From an uncultured Pelagibacteraceae bacterium (GTDB taxonomy: Bacteria > Pseudomonadota > Alphaproteobacteria > Pelagibacterales > Pelagibacteraceae), in NCBI GenBank assembly GCA_902625945.1, contig CACODG010000001.1, positions 88,872 to 152,871 on the forward strand: 64,000 bases of DNA, in the 5' to 3' direction. Within the stretch, counting starts at the first letter, position 1; every line of letters begins with the position of its first letter. The position numbers and the translations under genes are program-made. Positions 8,204-16,227 of the stretch are shown here, piece after piece. The notes under the pieces are model-generated. The model worked only from the letters and a program-made list of their open reading frames with translations. It had not been told where the DNA came from and did no database searches.

Positions 8204-9394
8204 ATGAAAAAGTCTATAAAGACATATTTAAAACATCCTACAAACGATAATTCCAATAGGTCAGCAAATCCTCCAGTTATAAGAGCATCAACTATCCTTT
8301 TTAATACAATGCAAGAGCTGTATGGCCACGAAAAAAAAATTAAAAGGAATCAAAAAATAACTCATTACAGCTATGGTCGTTATGGCAGTTCAACAACTAT
8401 AGAATTAGAAAATATGCTGAAAGAATTAGAGGGCGCTTTCCATGTTTTTTTGACAGGCACCGGCTTTGGAGGAATTTCCCTTGCTTTAATGAGTATATGC
8501 AGGCCTGGAGACGAAATTTTAGTTTCAGATAATGTTTATGGACCCACAAAAGAAATTTCTGAAAAACTTTTAAAAGAATTTAAAATAAATGCAATTTTTT
8601 ACAATCCAGAATCATTTTATGATCTTAAGAGTAAAATATCAAAGAAAACAAAAATGATTTTAGTTGAAAATCCTGGCAGTAATACTTTTGAGTTTCAAGA
8701 TTTATCAAAAATCGTGAAGCTGGCTAAAAGAAAAAAAATATATACTTTTCTTGATAACACCTGGGGTACGCCTCTTTATTTAAAACCATTAAAAATAGGT
8801 TTTGATATGTCTTTTTCATCTGCTACAAAATATTACTCTGGTCACTCAGATGCTATGGGCGGATCTTTAGCAGTTAATAAGAAAGTTTTTAAATCAATAA
8901 TGTTTTTTTATAAACTTTCTGGTTATAGGATGTCAGCTGATGAAGCCTATTTAATAATAAGAGGTTTAAGAACACTAGATACAAGATTAAAGCAACATTT
9001 TGAAAATACTCTAAAAATAATAAATTTTTTAAAAAAACAAAAAAAAATTATAGAAATTCTTTATCCATATAAGCCCTCTAGCAGAAATTATAAACTTTGG
9101 AAAAAATATTATTCAGGAGCAACTGGATTATTATCAATAGTGATTAAAAGTAAAAAAAAATCCTCAGTAATAAGATTTGTTAATTCATTAGAGTTATTTG
9201 GTATAGGTTATAGCTGGGGAGGCTTTGAAAGTTTAGCAATACTTCAAGACTTAAAAAAACAGACTGAATATACAAAAGGTAGACATTTTTTTAGATTTAA
9301 AAAAGATGAACATATTGTTAGACTCCATATTGGTTTAGAGGACCCAAAGGACCTAATTTTCGATTTAAAACGATCTTTGAAATATATCAAATAA
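8204..9394 (+). CDS. metC: Cystathionine beta-lyase-like PLP enzyme (Cys/Met metabolism family)
   Basis: A 396-residue member of the Cys/Met PLP-dependent family. Visible features are the tyrosine/arginine motif HYSYGRYGSSTT (about residues 54-65), FLDNTWGTPLY (about 182-192) with the PLP-ring aspartate, the Schiff-base lysine in SATKYYSGHSDAMGG (about residue 208), and the C-terminal GYSWGGFESL. The last pattern favours beta-lyase over gamma-synthase. It would split cystathionine, or cysteine-related thioethers, to homocysteine or thiols plus pyruvate. The stop overlaps the start of the MFS gene (TAATG), so the two are likely co-expressed. Exact substrate is uncertain. Confidence 0.82.
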   Translation: MKKSIKTYLKHPTNDNSNRSANPPVIRASTILFNTMQELYGHEKKIKRNQKITHYSYGRYGSSTTIELENMLKELEGAFHVFLTGTGFGGISLALMSICRPGDEILVSDNVYGPTKEISEKLLKEFKINAIFYNPESFYDLKSKISKKTKMILVENPGSNTFEFQDLSKIVKLAKRKKIYTFLDNTWGTPLYLKPLKIGFDMSFSSATKYYSGHSDAMGGSLAVNKKVFKSIMFFYKLSGYRMSADEAYLIIRGLRTLDTRLKQHFENTLKIINFLKKQKKIIEILYPYKPSSRNYKLWKKYYSGATGLLSIVIKSKKKSSVIRFVNSLELFGIGYSWGGFESLAILQDLKKQTEYTKGRHFFRFKKDEHIVRLHIGLEDPKDLIFDLKRSLKYIK

Positions 9395-10614
9395 TGCTTA
9401 AATTTATTCCGAACCGACTCGCTTTAATAACATTAATTTCAGCATGCATAATAATTTTAATATCAATGGGTTTAAGACAAACCTTCGGACTTTTTTTTAA
9501 AGCTTTTGAGGAAGGAATTGGTTGTACTAGAACTGAGTTTGGGTTGGCAATAGGTATCCAAATGTTATTTTGGGGAATGTTTGCTCCTTTATTTGGAATT
9601 ATCGCTGATAAATTTGGAGGCAATAGAGCTGTTTTTTTAGGTTTTATAATTTTTGCGTTAGGCATTTACATGCTTTATTCAGGACCAAATACAGGAATTT
9701 TTTTTCAAATAAGTTTAGGCGTTCTAATTGGTATAGCGCTTGGTGCTACAGCTATTGGAGTTCCTGTATCAGAAGTAGGAAAACATTTTCCAAATAACTC
9801 AAGAACGATTGCTACTGGCTTAGTAACTGCTGCTGCGTCAGTTGGATATTTTTTATCACCATTATTTACTCAATACAGTCTTGGTGAATTTGGCTGGATT
9901 CAAACTCTTAAATATTTTATGTTTTTTATAGGTTTTGGACTTATAGCCTCACTTTTTTTATTACCAGCTAAATCAATAATAGAGTCATCACAAGCTGATA
10001 GAGATCAAACTTTTATTTCTGCTATTAAAGAGGCATCTGCCCATAAGGGCTATCTGTTGTTAGTATTAGGTTTTTTTGTATGTGGATTTCAAATTACTTT
10101 AGTTGGAACGCATATTCCAGGTTATATGCAAGAAAGGGGAATGGGCGGATGGTCAGCAACTATTATTTTAGCATTGATAGGTTTCTTCAATATTTTTGGA
10201 ACCTTAGGAATGGGTTATCTTGGTACTAAATTTAAAAAGAAAAATTTATTAAGTATTCTTTATTTCTTAAGAGCATTAAGTATATGTGTTTTTATTTTTT
10301 CTACTCCATCTATGATTAATTCAGTTATATTTGGTGTCACTTTTGGTTTATTATGGCTGTCCACAGTTCCTCCAACAAATGGAATAGTTGCACAAATTTT
10401 CGGGACAAAATATTTAAGTACTTTATTTGGTATTGTATTCTTATGTCATCAATTTGGAGCTTTTGCTGGCGCATTTCTAGGAGGGTATTTTTTTGACACT
10501 TATGGAAGTTATGATTATGCTTGGTATATCGCAATTGCTTTATCAATTATTGCAACATTTATTCATTATCCTATTGATGAAAAACCAATAGTGAGAAGTT
10601 TAATTAATACTTAA
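9394..10614 (+). CDS. Major facilitator superfamily transporter
   Basis: A 406-residue permease with twelve predicted membrane segments and the MFS loop 2-3 motif GIIADKFGGNRA (about residues 68-79). It resembles the oxalate/formate-type or monocarboxylate-type subgroup (SMGLRQTFGLFFKAF near the start). The substrate is unknown. Its ATG overlaps the stop of the PLP lyase gene, so export or import of a sulfur amino acid or an organic acid linked to that enzyme is a reasonable inference. Its end overlaps a convergent TauE/SafE gene by a few bases. Confidence 0.85.
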   Translation: MLKFIPNRLALITLISACIIILISMGLRQTFGLFFKAFEEGIGCTRTEFGLAIGIQMLFWGMFAPLFGIIADKFGGNRAVFLGFIIFALGIYMLYSGPNTGIFFQISLGVLIGIALGATAIGVPVSEVGKHFPNNSRTIATGLVTAAASVGYFLSPLFTQYSLGEFGWIQTLKYFMFFIGFGLIASLFLLPAKSIIESSQADRDQTFISAIKEASAHKGYLLLVLGFFVCGFQITLVGTHIPGYMQERGMGGWSATIILALIGFFNIFGTLGMGYLGTKFKKKNLLSILYFLRALSICVFIFSTPSMINSVIFGVTFGLLWLSTVPPTNGIVAQIFGTKYLSTLFGIVFLCHQFGAFAGAFLGGYFFDTYGSYDYAWYIAIALSIIATFIHYPIDEKPIVRSLINT

Positions 10615-11336
10615 AAATAAGTAATTAAAATTAGCAAACCATAACTCAAAGCAATAATATTTATATATTTTGAAAACTTTTTATCATTTATTTTTTTAAA
10701 TATTTTTTGTATGGGAAAATAAATTATTAATGCTAAGAAAACATAATATAATTTTTCAAAATGTAATAAGTTATAACTTATTATTAAAACTAAAATATAT
10801 TGCAAAATCCCCATTATTAGATAACCATAACAAATATAATATCTAGCTATTTCTTTAACATTTCTAGATACCAAAGTTGAATAAATTGCCAAAAAACTTC
10901 CACCCATATTAGTTAATCCATGAACACAACCAATACCAATAAGTACTAATCTTTTTAGTTTGAAAAAAATTACTTTAAATGAAGAGAATCTTCTTTTATT
11001 TAAAATTAATATGGAGGATAAAATTAATAGAATAGCAACGAGCAATGTGAAATCAAAAAAATATTTAAATTTTAAAGCTATAAATAAAAATATAATTAAA
11101 AAAGGTAAACAAAATAAATTATATTCTTTTAAAAATTTCTTATCACTGATTTTAGATTTAAAAAATTGAAGTGCGCTTATTGTTATCGAAACTGGCATTA
11201 AAATGTTTATGGTATTTGCAAAATCGTAACCAAAAAGCAAAAGTGACGGAGTTCCAAATAATAACAATCCAACCCCAAAGACTGATTGTATAGCTACGAG
11301 AACGGCTATTATTAGAATTTCAAAAAATAGTTCCAT
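10611..11336 (-). CDS. TauE/SafE family permease (short form)
   Basis: A 241-residue membrane protein with seven to eight hydrophobic segments. The N-terminal FGVGLLLFGTPSLLLFG and the second-half GCVHGLTNMGGSFLAIYS are the duplicated glycine-rich motifs of the TauE/SafE (former DUF81) family, which exports sulfite, sulfoacetate or other organic anions. It is shorter and more divergent than the second family member near 16.2 kb. It converges on the MFS gene. Its own promoter would lie in the 175-base gap upstream. Substrate unknown; a sulfur anion is plausible from the wider neighbourhood. Confidence 0.75.
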   Translation of the reverse strand: MELFFEILIIAVLVAIQSVFGVGLLLFGTPSLLLFGYDFANTINILMPVSITISALQFFKSKISDKKFLKEYNLFCLPFLIIFLFIALKFKYFFDFTLLVAILLILSSILILNKRRFSSFKVIFFKLKRLVLIGIGCVHGLTNMGGSFLAIYSTLVSRNVKEIARYYICYGYLIMGILQYILVLIISYNLLHFEKLYYVFLALIIYFPIQKIFKKINDKKFSKYINIIALSYGLLILITYF

Positions 11337-11511
11337 TTAACGGATTGTGTATAACACCTAAAGGTTGAAAATTGAGTCTAATAATGAATCAAAAGTGAAT
11401 CAAAACGTGAACATCTCATATTTTTCAACTTTAAAGTGTGGATAATTTTTAATTATTTATGTTTTATCAGTCATGATTTTTTACTAATCTATACAAAAAA
11501 AAGGAGCAAAT

Positions 11512-12183
11512 ATGTTTTCAAAAGAATTAGGAATTAAATTAGACAAATATCATTTATTAAAGCATCCATTCTACCAAGTATATTGGAACGAGGGTAAATT
11601 GACTAGAGAGATTATAAAAGATTATGCAGAACAGTATTACCAACACGTAAAAGCATTTCCAAGATATATAAGTGCCACCCACTCAATTTGTGAGGATATA
11701 GAAAAAAGAAGAATTCTTTTAGAAAACTTACAAGACGAGGAAAATAAAGATGGGGATCATCCTAAATTATGGAAAAATTTTGCAAAAGCTTTAGGAGCGA
11801 ATGAAAAAGAAATAGAGAAGGTTAAATTAGATTGGTTTACAAAAGATATGATTGAAAACTTTTTTGCTCAAGCAAGAAAGTCATACGCAGAAGGTCTAGC
11901 TTCTTTATACACTTATGAAAGACAGATTCCTGAAATTGCTGAGACAAAAATACAAGGATTAAAAAAATTTTACGGAGTCAGTGACAAAGAGGGACTTGAA
12001 TTTTTTGAAGCACATAAATCTGCAGACGTCATACATAGAGCAGAGTGTGAAAAGTTGCTAGATAGTCTCACAAAAGAAGAACAAGAAAAAGCAGAAACAG
12101 CTTCATTACTAACTGCAAGATATCTTTGGAACTTTTTAAGCGGAATGACTTCTAAGCACAAACTAAATACTATTGCAGCTTAG
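11512..12183 (+). CDS. CADD-like heme-oxygenase-fold protein (TenA/PqqC superfamily)
   Basis: A 223-residue all-helical protein. The residue pattern matches the CADD folate-related family: an N-terminal tyrosine (PFYQVYWNEG), LLENLQDEEN...GDHPKLW with a Glu and His pair (about residues 75-88), SLYTYERQIPEIA (about 130-142) and EAHKSADVIHRAE (about 168-180) with His/Asp/His ligands. Together these are the dimetal ligand set. In Chlamydia, CADD supplies p-aminobenzoate for folate, apparently from its own tyrosine. A strong AAGGAG precedes the ATG. It sits directly before a mini nucleotidyltransferase and aprMBA, but a functional link is not evident. Confidence 0.78.
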   Translation: MFSKELGIKLDKYHLLKHPFYQVYWNEGKLTREIIKDYAEQYYQHVKAFPRYISATHSICEDIEKRRILLENLQDEENKDGDHPKLWKNFAKALGANEKEIEKVKLDWFTKDMIENFFAQARKSYAEGLASLYTYERQIPEIAETKIQGLKKFYGVSDKEGLEFFEAHKSADVIHRAECEKLLDSLTKEEQEKAETASLLTARYLWNFLSGMTSKHKLNTIAA

Positions 12184-12203
12184 AATATTTAAATTACAAT
12201 TTA

Positions 12204-12584
12204 ATGAAAAACGATAATCACGTTTGGGATAATAAGCATCCTACTGCACAGATGTTAGGCCGTTGGCAGCCTTGGCATGCTGGACATCAAAAACTTTTTG
12301 AAGAAACTTTAAAAAAAACAGGCCAAGTAAATATTATGGTCAGAGATGTTAAAGGGGTGGATGATAATCCATTTGACTTTGAGACGGTCAAAAAAAACAT
12401 TCTTGAAGCATTAAAGGATTATAAAAACAGAATTCAAATTACTTTAGTGCCTAATATAACAAATATTTGTTATGGAAGGGGAGTTGGTTACAAGATAGAA
12501 GAAATTGTTTTGGATGAAAAAACTCAACAAATTTCGGCTACAAAAATTCGTGCTCAGATGAGAAAAGAAGGTAAGCTTAAATAG
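12204..12584 (+). CDS. Small nucleotidyltransferase (cytidylyltransferase-like) beside aprMBA
   Basis: A 126-residue protein of the HxGH nucleotidyltransferase superfamily. The nucleotide-binding element GRWQPWHAGH is at about residues 19-28 and the second signature ISATKIR at about 112-118. It is little more than the catalytic core. The superfamily includes NMN and pantetheine-phosphate adenylyltransferases and ATP sulfurylase. It lies 20 bases after the CADD-like gene and 52 bases before aprM, so a role in turning over adenylylsulfate made by AprBA is an attractive but unproven inference. A cofactor adenylyltransferase is equally possible. Confidence 0.8.
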   Translation: MKNDNHVWDNKHPTAQMLGRWQPWHAGHQKLFEETLKKTGQVNIMVRDVKGVDDNPFDFETVKKNILEALKDYKNRIQITLVPNITNICYGRGVGYKIEEIVLDEKTQQISATKIRAQMRKEGKLK

Positions 12585-12590
12585 ATGAGA

Positions 12591-12636
12591 AACGTTCTCA
12601 CTTGACCTATTTTAATCAAACCTTTAAGAGTCATTT
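12591..12636 (+). promoter_or_regulatory. Putative promoter and operator upstream of aprM
   Basis: An inverted repeat GAGAA-ACG-TTCTC (12587-12599) is followed at once by TTGACC (12602-12607), then 17 bases, then TAAGAG (12625-12630), a weak -10. Transcription from here would begin almost at the aprM ATG, giving a nearly leaderless message. The palindrome is short and could be chance. Confidence 0.3.
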
Positions 12637-13428
12637 ATGTTATCAATAAATCCTTTTGCAGAATTGACAACTGTAATTCCTTCATTTTTGATGCAATATT
12701 TTGTCATTGCTATGGTGCTTCTTATTGTAATTGGTACCGGTTTAGACATGTTGCATAAAAAAAATGTTGTATATTTCTTTAGGAATGCACAAAAAGCAAA
12801 ACAGTCTGCAAAAACTGAGTTAAGTGCAGGTAAAAAAACTGCAGTCATTTTAAAAACAGTAGCGCATGATATAGCCACTACATCAGAGTTAGGTATGGGA
12901 AAAAGAAGAATTGCACACGTACTAGGAATGTATGGAACAATATTATTCTGGCTAGGTTCGGTAATTTTAATTTTTAAATATACAGATGGAAATGTTGCTC
13001 CATCTTATATTTCAATTGTTTGGCATGTAGGAGCAATTTTAACATGTCTTGGAGGTTATTGGTTTTGGTTTTTTTTAAGAGTCGATGTTTCTGCCGAAGC
13101 TAATCCTTGGTATAGAGTGATAACTGCAGATTTATTTGTTTTGGCACTTTTAGCTTGCGCAACTTTTGGATTAGCTTGGTCTTTTTCTCAAAGTGCAGGC
13201 ATGAATGTTCTAAGCTATTTATTTTTTATTCTCTTCATCGTATCTAACTTGGTTTTATTCGGAGGTGTATATTGGTCTAAATTTGCACATATGTTTTATA
13301 AACCTGGTGCAGCTATTCAAAAAAATTTAGCTGAAGCTGACGGTTCTAGGGACAATTTGCCCCCTCCTGCCGATGCTCCTAAGCAGTTTGGATTAGGAAT
13401 TAAAAGAGAAGAACCAAAACATTATTAA
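12637..13428 (+). CDS. aprM: AprM-like membrane protein of the APS reductase complex
   Basis: A 263-residue inner-membrane protein with about five membrane segments (near 16-36, 97-115, 126-146, 165-185 and 193-213). It lies directly upstream of aprB and aprA, the position of aprM in sulfur-oxidising bacteria and in published SAR11 genomes, where it is thought to anchor APS reductase and pass electrons to quinone. No heme or FeS motif is obvious, but histidines sit at membrane boundaries (RRIAHVLG, IVWHVGA). The C-terminal tail is proline-rich (NLPPPADAPKQFG). The name depends on context plus topology. Confidence 0.72.
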   Translation: MLSINPFAELTTVIPSFLMQYFVIAMVLLIVIGTGLDMLHKKNVVYFFRNAQKAKQSAKTELSAGKKTAVILKTVAHDIATTSELGMGKRRIAHVLGMYGTILFWLGSVILIFKYTDGNVAPSYISIVWHVGAILTCLGGYWFWFFLRVDVSAEANPWYRVITADLFVLALLACATFGLAWSFSQSAGMNVLSYLFFILFIVSNLVLFGGVYWSKFAHMFYKPGAAIQKNLAEADGSRDNLPPPADAPKQFGLGIKREEPKHY

Positions 13429-13498
13429 GAATTATGAAATTTAAAACTAGATTAAACCCTAATACTATTATAGAAAAATTACAGGGAGAGAATTAATT

Positions 13499-13969
13499 AT
13501 GTCTACATTTGTTTATATGACAAGATGTGATGGCTGTGGTCACTGTGTTGATATTTGCCCTTCAGATATCATGCACATTGATGAAACAATAAGAAGAGCT
13601 AAAAATATAGAACCTAACTTTTGTTGGGAGTGTTATTCTTGTGTAAAAGCTTGTCCTAATCATGCAATTGATGTTAGAGGTTATGCTGATTTTGCTCCTA
13701 TGGGTCATAGTGTTAGAGTAAGAAGAGAGGAAGAAAAAGGAACTATTTCTTGGAAAATAAAATTTAGAAACGGGACTGAAAAAAATTTCGTTTCACCTAT
13801 AACTACTAAACCTTGGGGAAAATTTATTCCTAAACTTGCAGAGGGTGATAAACCAAGACAAGGCGAAATGAATTCTCAAGTTTTATATTCAGAGCCAGAG
13901 GGCTTAGATACAAAAAAAGATTTACCAACAATCAGCAAAGACTCATTTAAAAAGGGTGTTTATTATTAA
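13499..13969 (+). CDS. aprB: Adenylylsulfate (APS) reductase beta subunit
   Basis: The iron-sulfur subunit of APS reductase, 156 residues. Two classical [4Fe-4S] clusters are visible: CDGCGHCVDICP (about residues 10-21) and CWECYSCVKACP (about 47-58), followed by the AprB-specific tail that wraps around AprA. It shuttles electrons between the AprA flavin and the membrane. The ATG at 13499 is preceded by GGGAGAG. The stop overlaps the aprA ATG by one base. Since no dissimilatory sulfite reductase is near, it most likely works in the oxidative direction, forming APS from sulfite and AMP. Confidence 0.96.
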   Translation: MSTFVYMTRCDGCGHCVDICPSDIMHIDETIRRAKNIEPNFCWECYSCVKACPNHAIDVRGYADFAPMGHSVRVRREEEKGTISWKIKFRNGTEKNFVSPITTKPWGKFIPKLAEGDKPRQGEMNSQVLYSEPEGLDTKKDLPTISKDSFKKGVYY

Positions 13970-15828
13970 TGCCTAAAAGCAAAACAGTTTATGAAGATTG
14001 CGATATCTTAGTAGTCGGTGGAGGAATGGCCGGAACTGGCGCTACGTTTGAAGCTAGACACTGGGGCAGAGATCTTAAAATTATTTGTGTAGAAAAAGCT
14101 AATATTGATAGAAGCGGAGCAGTTGCTCAAGGTTTGTATGCGATTAACTGTTACATGGGTATGAGATGGAATGAAAACCAACCTGAAGATCACGTTAGAT
14201 ATGCAAGGAATGATTTAATGGGATTAGTTAGAGAGGATTTAGGTTACGACATGGCTCGACACGTGGACTCAACTGTGCACATGTTTGATGAATGGGGACT
14301 TCCTATGATGAAAGATAAAAAAACTGGGAGGTATCAAAGAGAAGGAAAATGGCAAATAATGATACATGGTGAAAGTTATAAACCAATAGTAGCCGAAGCT
14401 GCAAAAAAATCTGCTGACAAAATATATAACAGAATAATGGTTACTCACTTGTTAATGGATGAGAATAAGGAGAATAGAGTTGGAGGAGCTGTAGGTTTCA
14501 ATATGAGAACAGGTGATTATCATGTATTTAGAGCAAAAACAGTTATAGTTGCTGCTGGAGGTGCATCTCATATTTTTAAACCAAGAGCGGTTGGAGAAGG
14601 TATGGGTAGAACTTGGTACGCTCCGTGGAGTAATGGATCTGCTTATGCATTACCTATTGCAGCAGGCGCTAAGATGACTCAAATGGAGAATAGAATTGTA
14701 TTATGCAGATTTAAAGATGGTTATGGTCCTGTTGGAGCATATTTTTTACATTTAAAGACTTACACTCAAAATGCAAATGGTGAGAATTATGAGAAAAAGT
14801 GGTATGACCAAACAAAGAAATTAGTTGGCGAGTACATTGATCATCACCCAGTGCCGACATGTCTAAGAAATCATGCATTTATCCAAGAGGTAATGGCGGG
14901 CGGCGGCCCCATTCACATGGTAACAAAAGAAGCATTTCAAGATCCTCATTTAGAAACAGTAGGTTGGGAAAACTTTTTAGGAATGACTGTTGGTCAAGCT
15001 GTAGTATGGGCTTCACAAAACATTGATCCGAAATATACTAATCCTGAGTTAACAACGTCTGAACCTTACGTGATGGGCTCCCACGCAACCTGCTCAGGAG
15101 CCTGGGTAAGCGGTCCTGAGGATATAGCGCCAAAAGAATACTTCTGGGGTTACAATAGAATGACTACTGTTGATGGTTTGTTTGGAGCTGGTGATACTGT
15201 TGGGGGAAGTGCGCACAAATTTTCATCTGGATCTTTTACTGAAGGAAGATTAGCTGCAAAAGCAGCCGTAAAATATATTGAGGATCAGAAAGCAAATGAT
15301 TTAAAAGTTTCTGACAAACAGTGTGATGAATTTAGAGAAATTATTTACAAACCTCTAGAAAATTATACCGTGAATAGAAACGAAATTACTGGGGGAACAG
15401 TTTCTCCAAGTTACATTTCACCGATACAAGGGCTACAAAGATTACAAAAAATCATGGATGAGTATGTGGGAGGAATTACTGCGAACTACATGACTAATGA
15501 CAATTTACTTAAAAAAGGACTAGAACTTTTAGATTGGCTTCAAGAGGATTTAGAAAATGTGGGAGCAGAAGATTATCATCAACTTATGAGAGCTTGGGAA
15601 CTAAAACATAGGACGTTAACATCTCAATGTGTTACAGAACACACTCTTTTTAGAGAGGAAACTAGATGGCCTGGCTATTATTACAGAGGGGATAAATTAA
15701 AATTAGACGACGAAAATTGGCATTGTTTAACGGTTTCGAGAAGAGATCCTAAAACTGGAAAATTCAGTTTGGAAAAAATGCCAGTTTATCACATAGTCGG
15801 AGACGAAAAAGAAAAGAAAGCTTCATAA
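13969..15828 (+). CDS. aprA: Adenylylsulfate (APS) reductase alpha subunit
   Basis: Catalytic flavoprotein of APS reductase, 619 residues, the normal length. It has the FAD-binding VVGGGMAGTGA (about residues 15-25), RSGAVAQGLYAINCYMG (about 48-64), VVAAGGASHIF (about 194-204), and the C-terminal FAD segment GLFGAGDTVGGSAHKFSSGS (about 404-423). The fumarate-reductase-like architecture is complete, with the AprA-type C-terminal helical region ending in VSRRDPKTGKF. The enzyme would oxidise sulfite with AMP to adenylylsulfate, disposing of sulfite released from sulfonates by Xsc and SuyAB encoded nearby. Confidence 0.97.
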   Translation: MPKSKTVYEDCDILVVGGGMAGTGATFEARHWGRDLKIICVEKANIDRSGAVAQGLYAINCYMGMRWNENQPEDHVRYARNDLMGLVREDLGYDMARHVDSTVHMFDEWGLPMMKDKKTGRYQREGKWQIMIHGESYKPIVAEAAKKSADKIYNRIMVTHLLMDENKENRVGGAVGFNMRTGDYHVFRAKTVIVAAGGASHIFKPRAVGEGMGRTWYAPWSNGSAYALPIAAGAKMTQMENRIVLCRFKDGYGPVGAYFLHLKTYTQNANGENYEKKWYDQTKKLVGEYIDHHPVPTCLRNHAFIQEVMAGGGPIHMVTKEAFQDPHLETVGWENFLGMTVGQAVVWASQNIDPKYTNPELTTSEPYVMGSHATCSGAWVSGPEDIAPKEYFWGYNRMTTVDGLFGAGDTVGGSAHKFSSGSFTEGRLAAKAAVKYIEDQKANDLKVSDKQCDEFREIIYKPLENYTVNRNEITGGTVSPSYISPIQGLQRLQKIMDEYVGGITANYMTNDNLLKKGLELLDWLQEDLENVGAEDYHQLMRAWELKHRTLTSQCVTEHTLFREETRWPGYYYRGDKLKLDDENWHCLTVSRRDPKTGKFSLEKMPVYHIVGDEKEKKAS

Positions 15829-15837
15829 ACTATTTTC

Positions 15838-16188
15838 ATGGATTTGATAAACAAGAGTGATGATGAAATCATCAAAATAGCCAATCCTATTTGGGAAAAT
15901 TTAGTAAGGTCATCAAATAATAAAGATTATGGCAGTTTCACAAAAGATTTTTCATCTCAAATGCTTTACGGAGCTAATGAAGTAGAACTTGGCAAGCAGT
16001 GGGCTAATAATAAATTACTTACAAGTCTGTCAGAAAAACAAGAGTTTTTAGGATGCATTAGAAGAGATAAGTTTATCACAGTTCTTTATAAACAAAAAAG
16101 CAATACAGTAGCTGGTGAATTTCTTGGTAGACTAGTGCTTGGGGTAGAAGGGGAACTGGTAAAAGTTTTTGGAGCTACGATTTATTAA
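15838..16188 (+). CDS. Small protein of unknown function between aprA and a TauE/SafE gene
   Basis: A 116-residue, soluble, single-domain protein with no recognised family. Secondary structure looks like two helices (about 8-35) followed by short strands (IRRDKFITVLYKQ, VAGEFLGRLVLGVEGELVKVFGATIY), an arrangement that would fit an NTF2/SnoaL-like or related alpha+beta fold. It begins 9 bases after aprA and ends 39 bases before the exporter gene, all on one strand, so it is probably part of the apr operon. A role in sulfite handling is inferred from position alone. Confidence 0.6.
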   Translation: MDLINKSDDEIIKIANPIWENLVRSSNNKDYGSFTKDFSSQMLYGANEVELGKQWANNKLLTSLSEKQEFLGCIRRDKFITVLYKQKSNTVAGEFLGRLVLGVEGELVKVFGATIY

Positions 16189-16227
16189 TATTGACAACTT
16201 AATGTTTCAGGCATACTGCTAATATAG

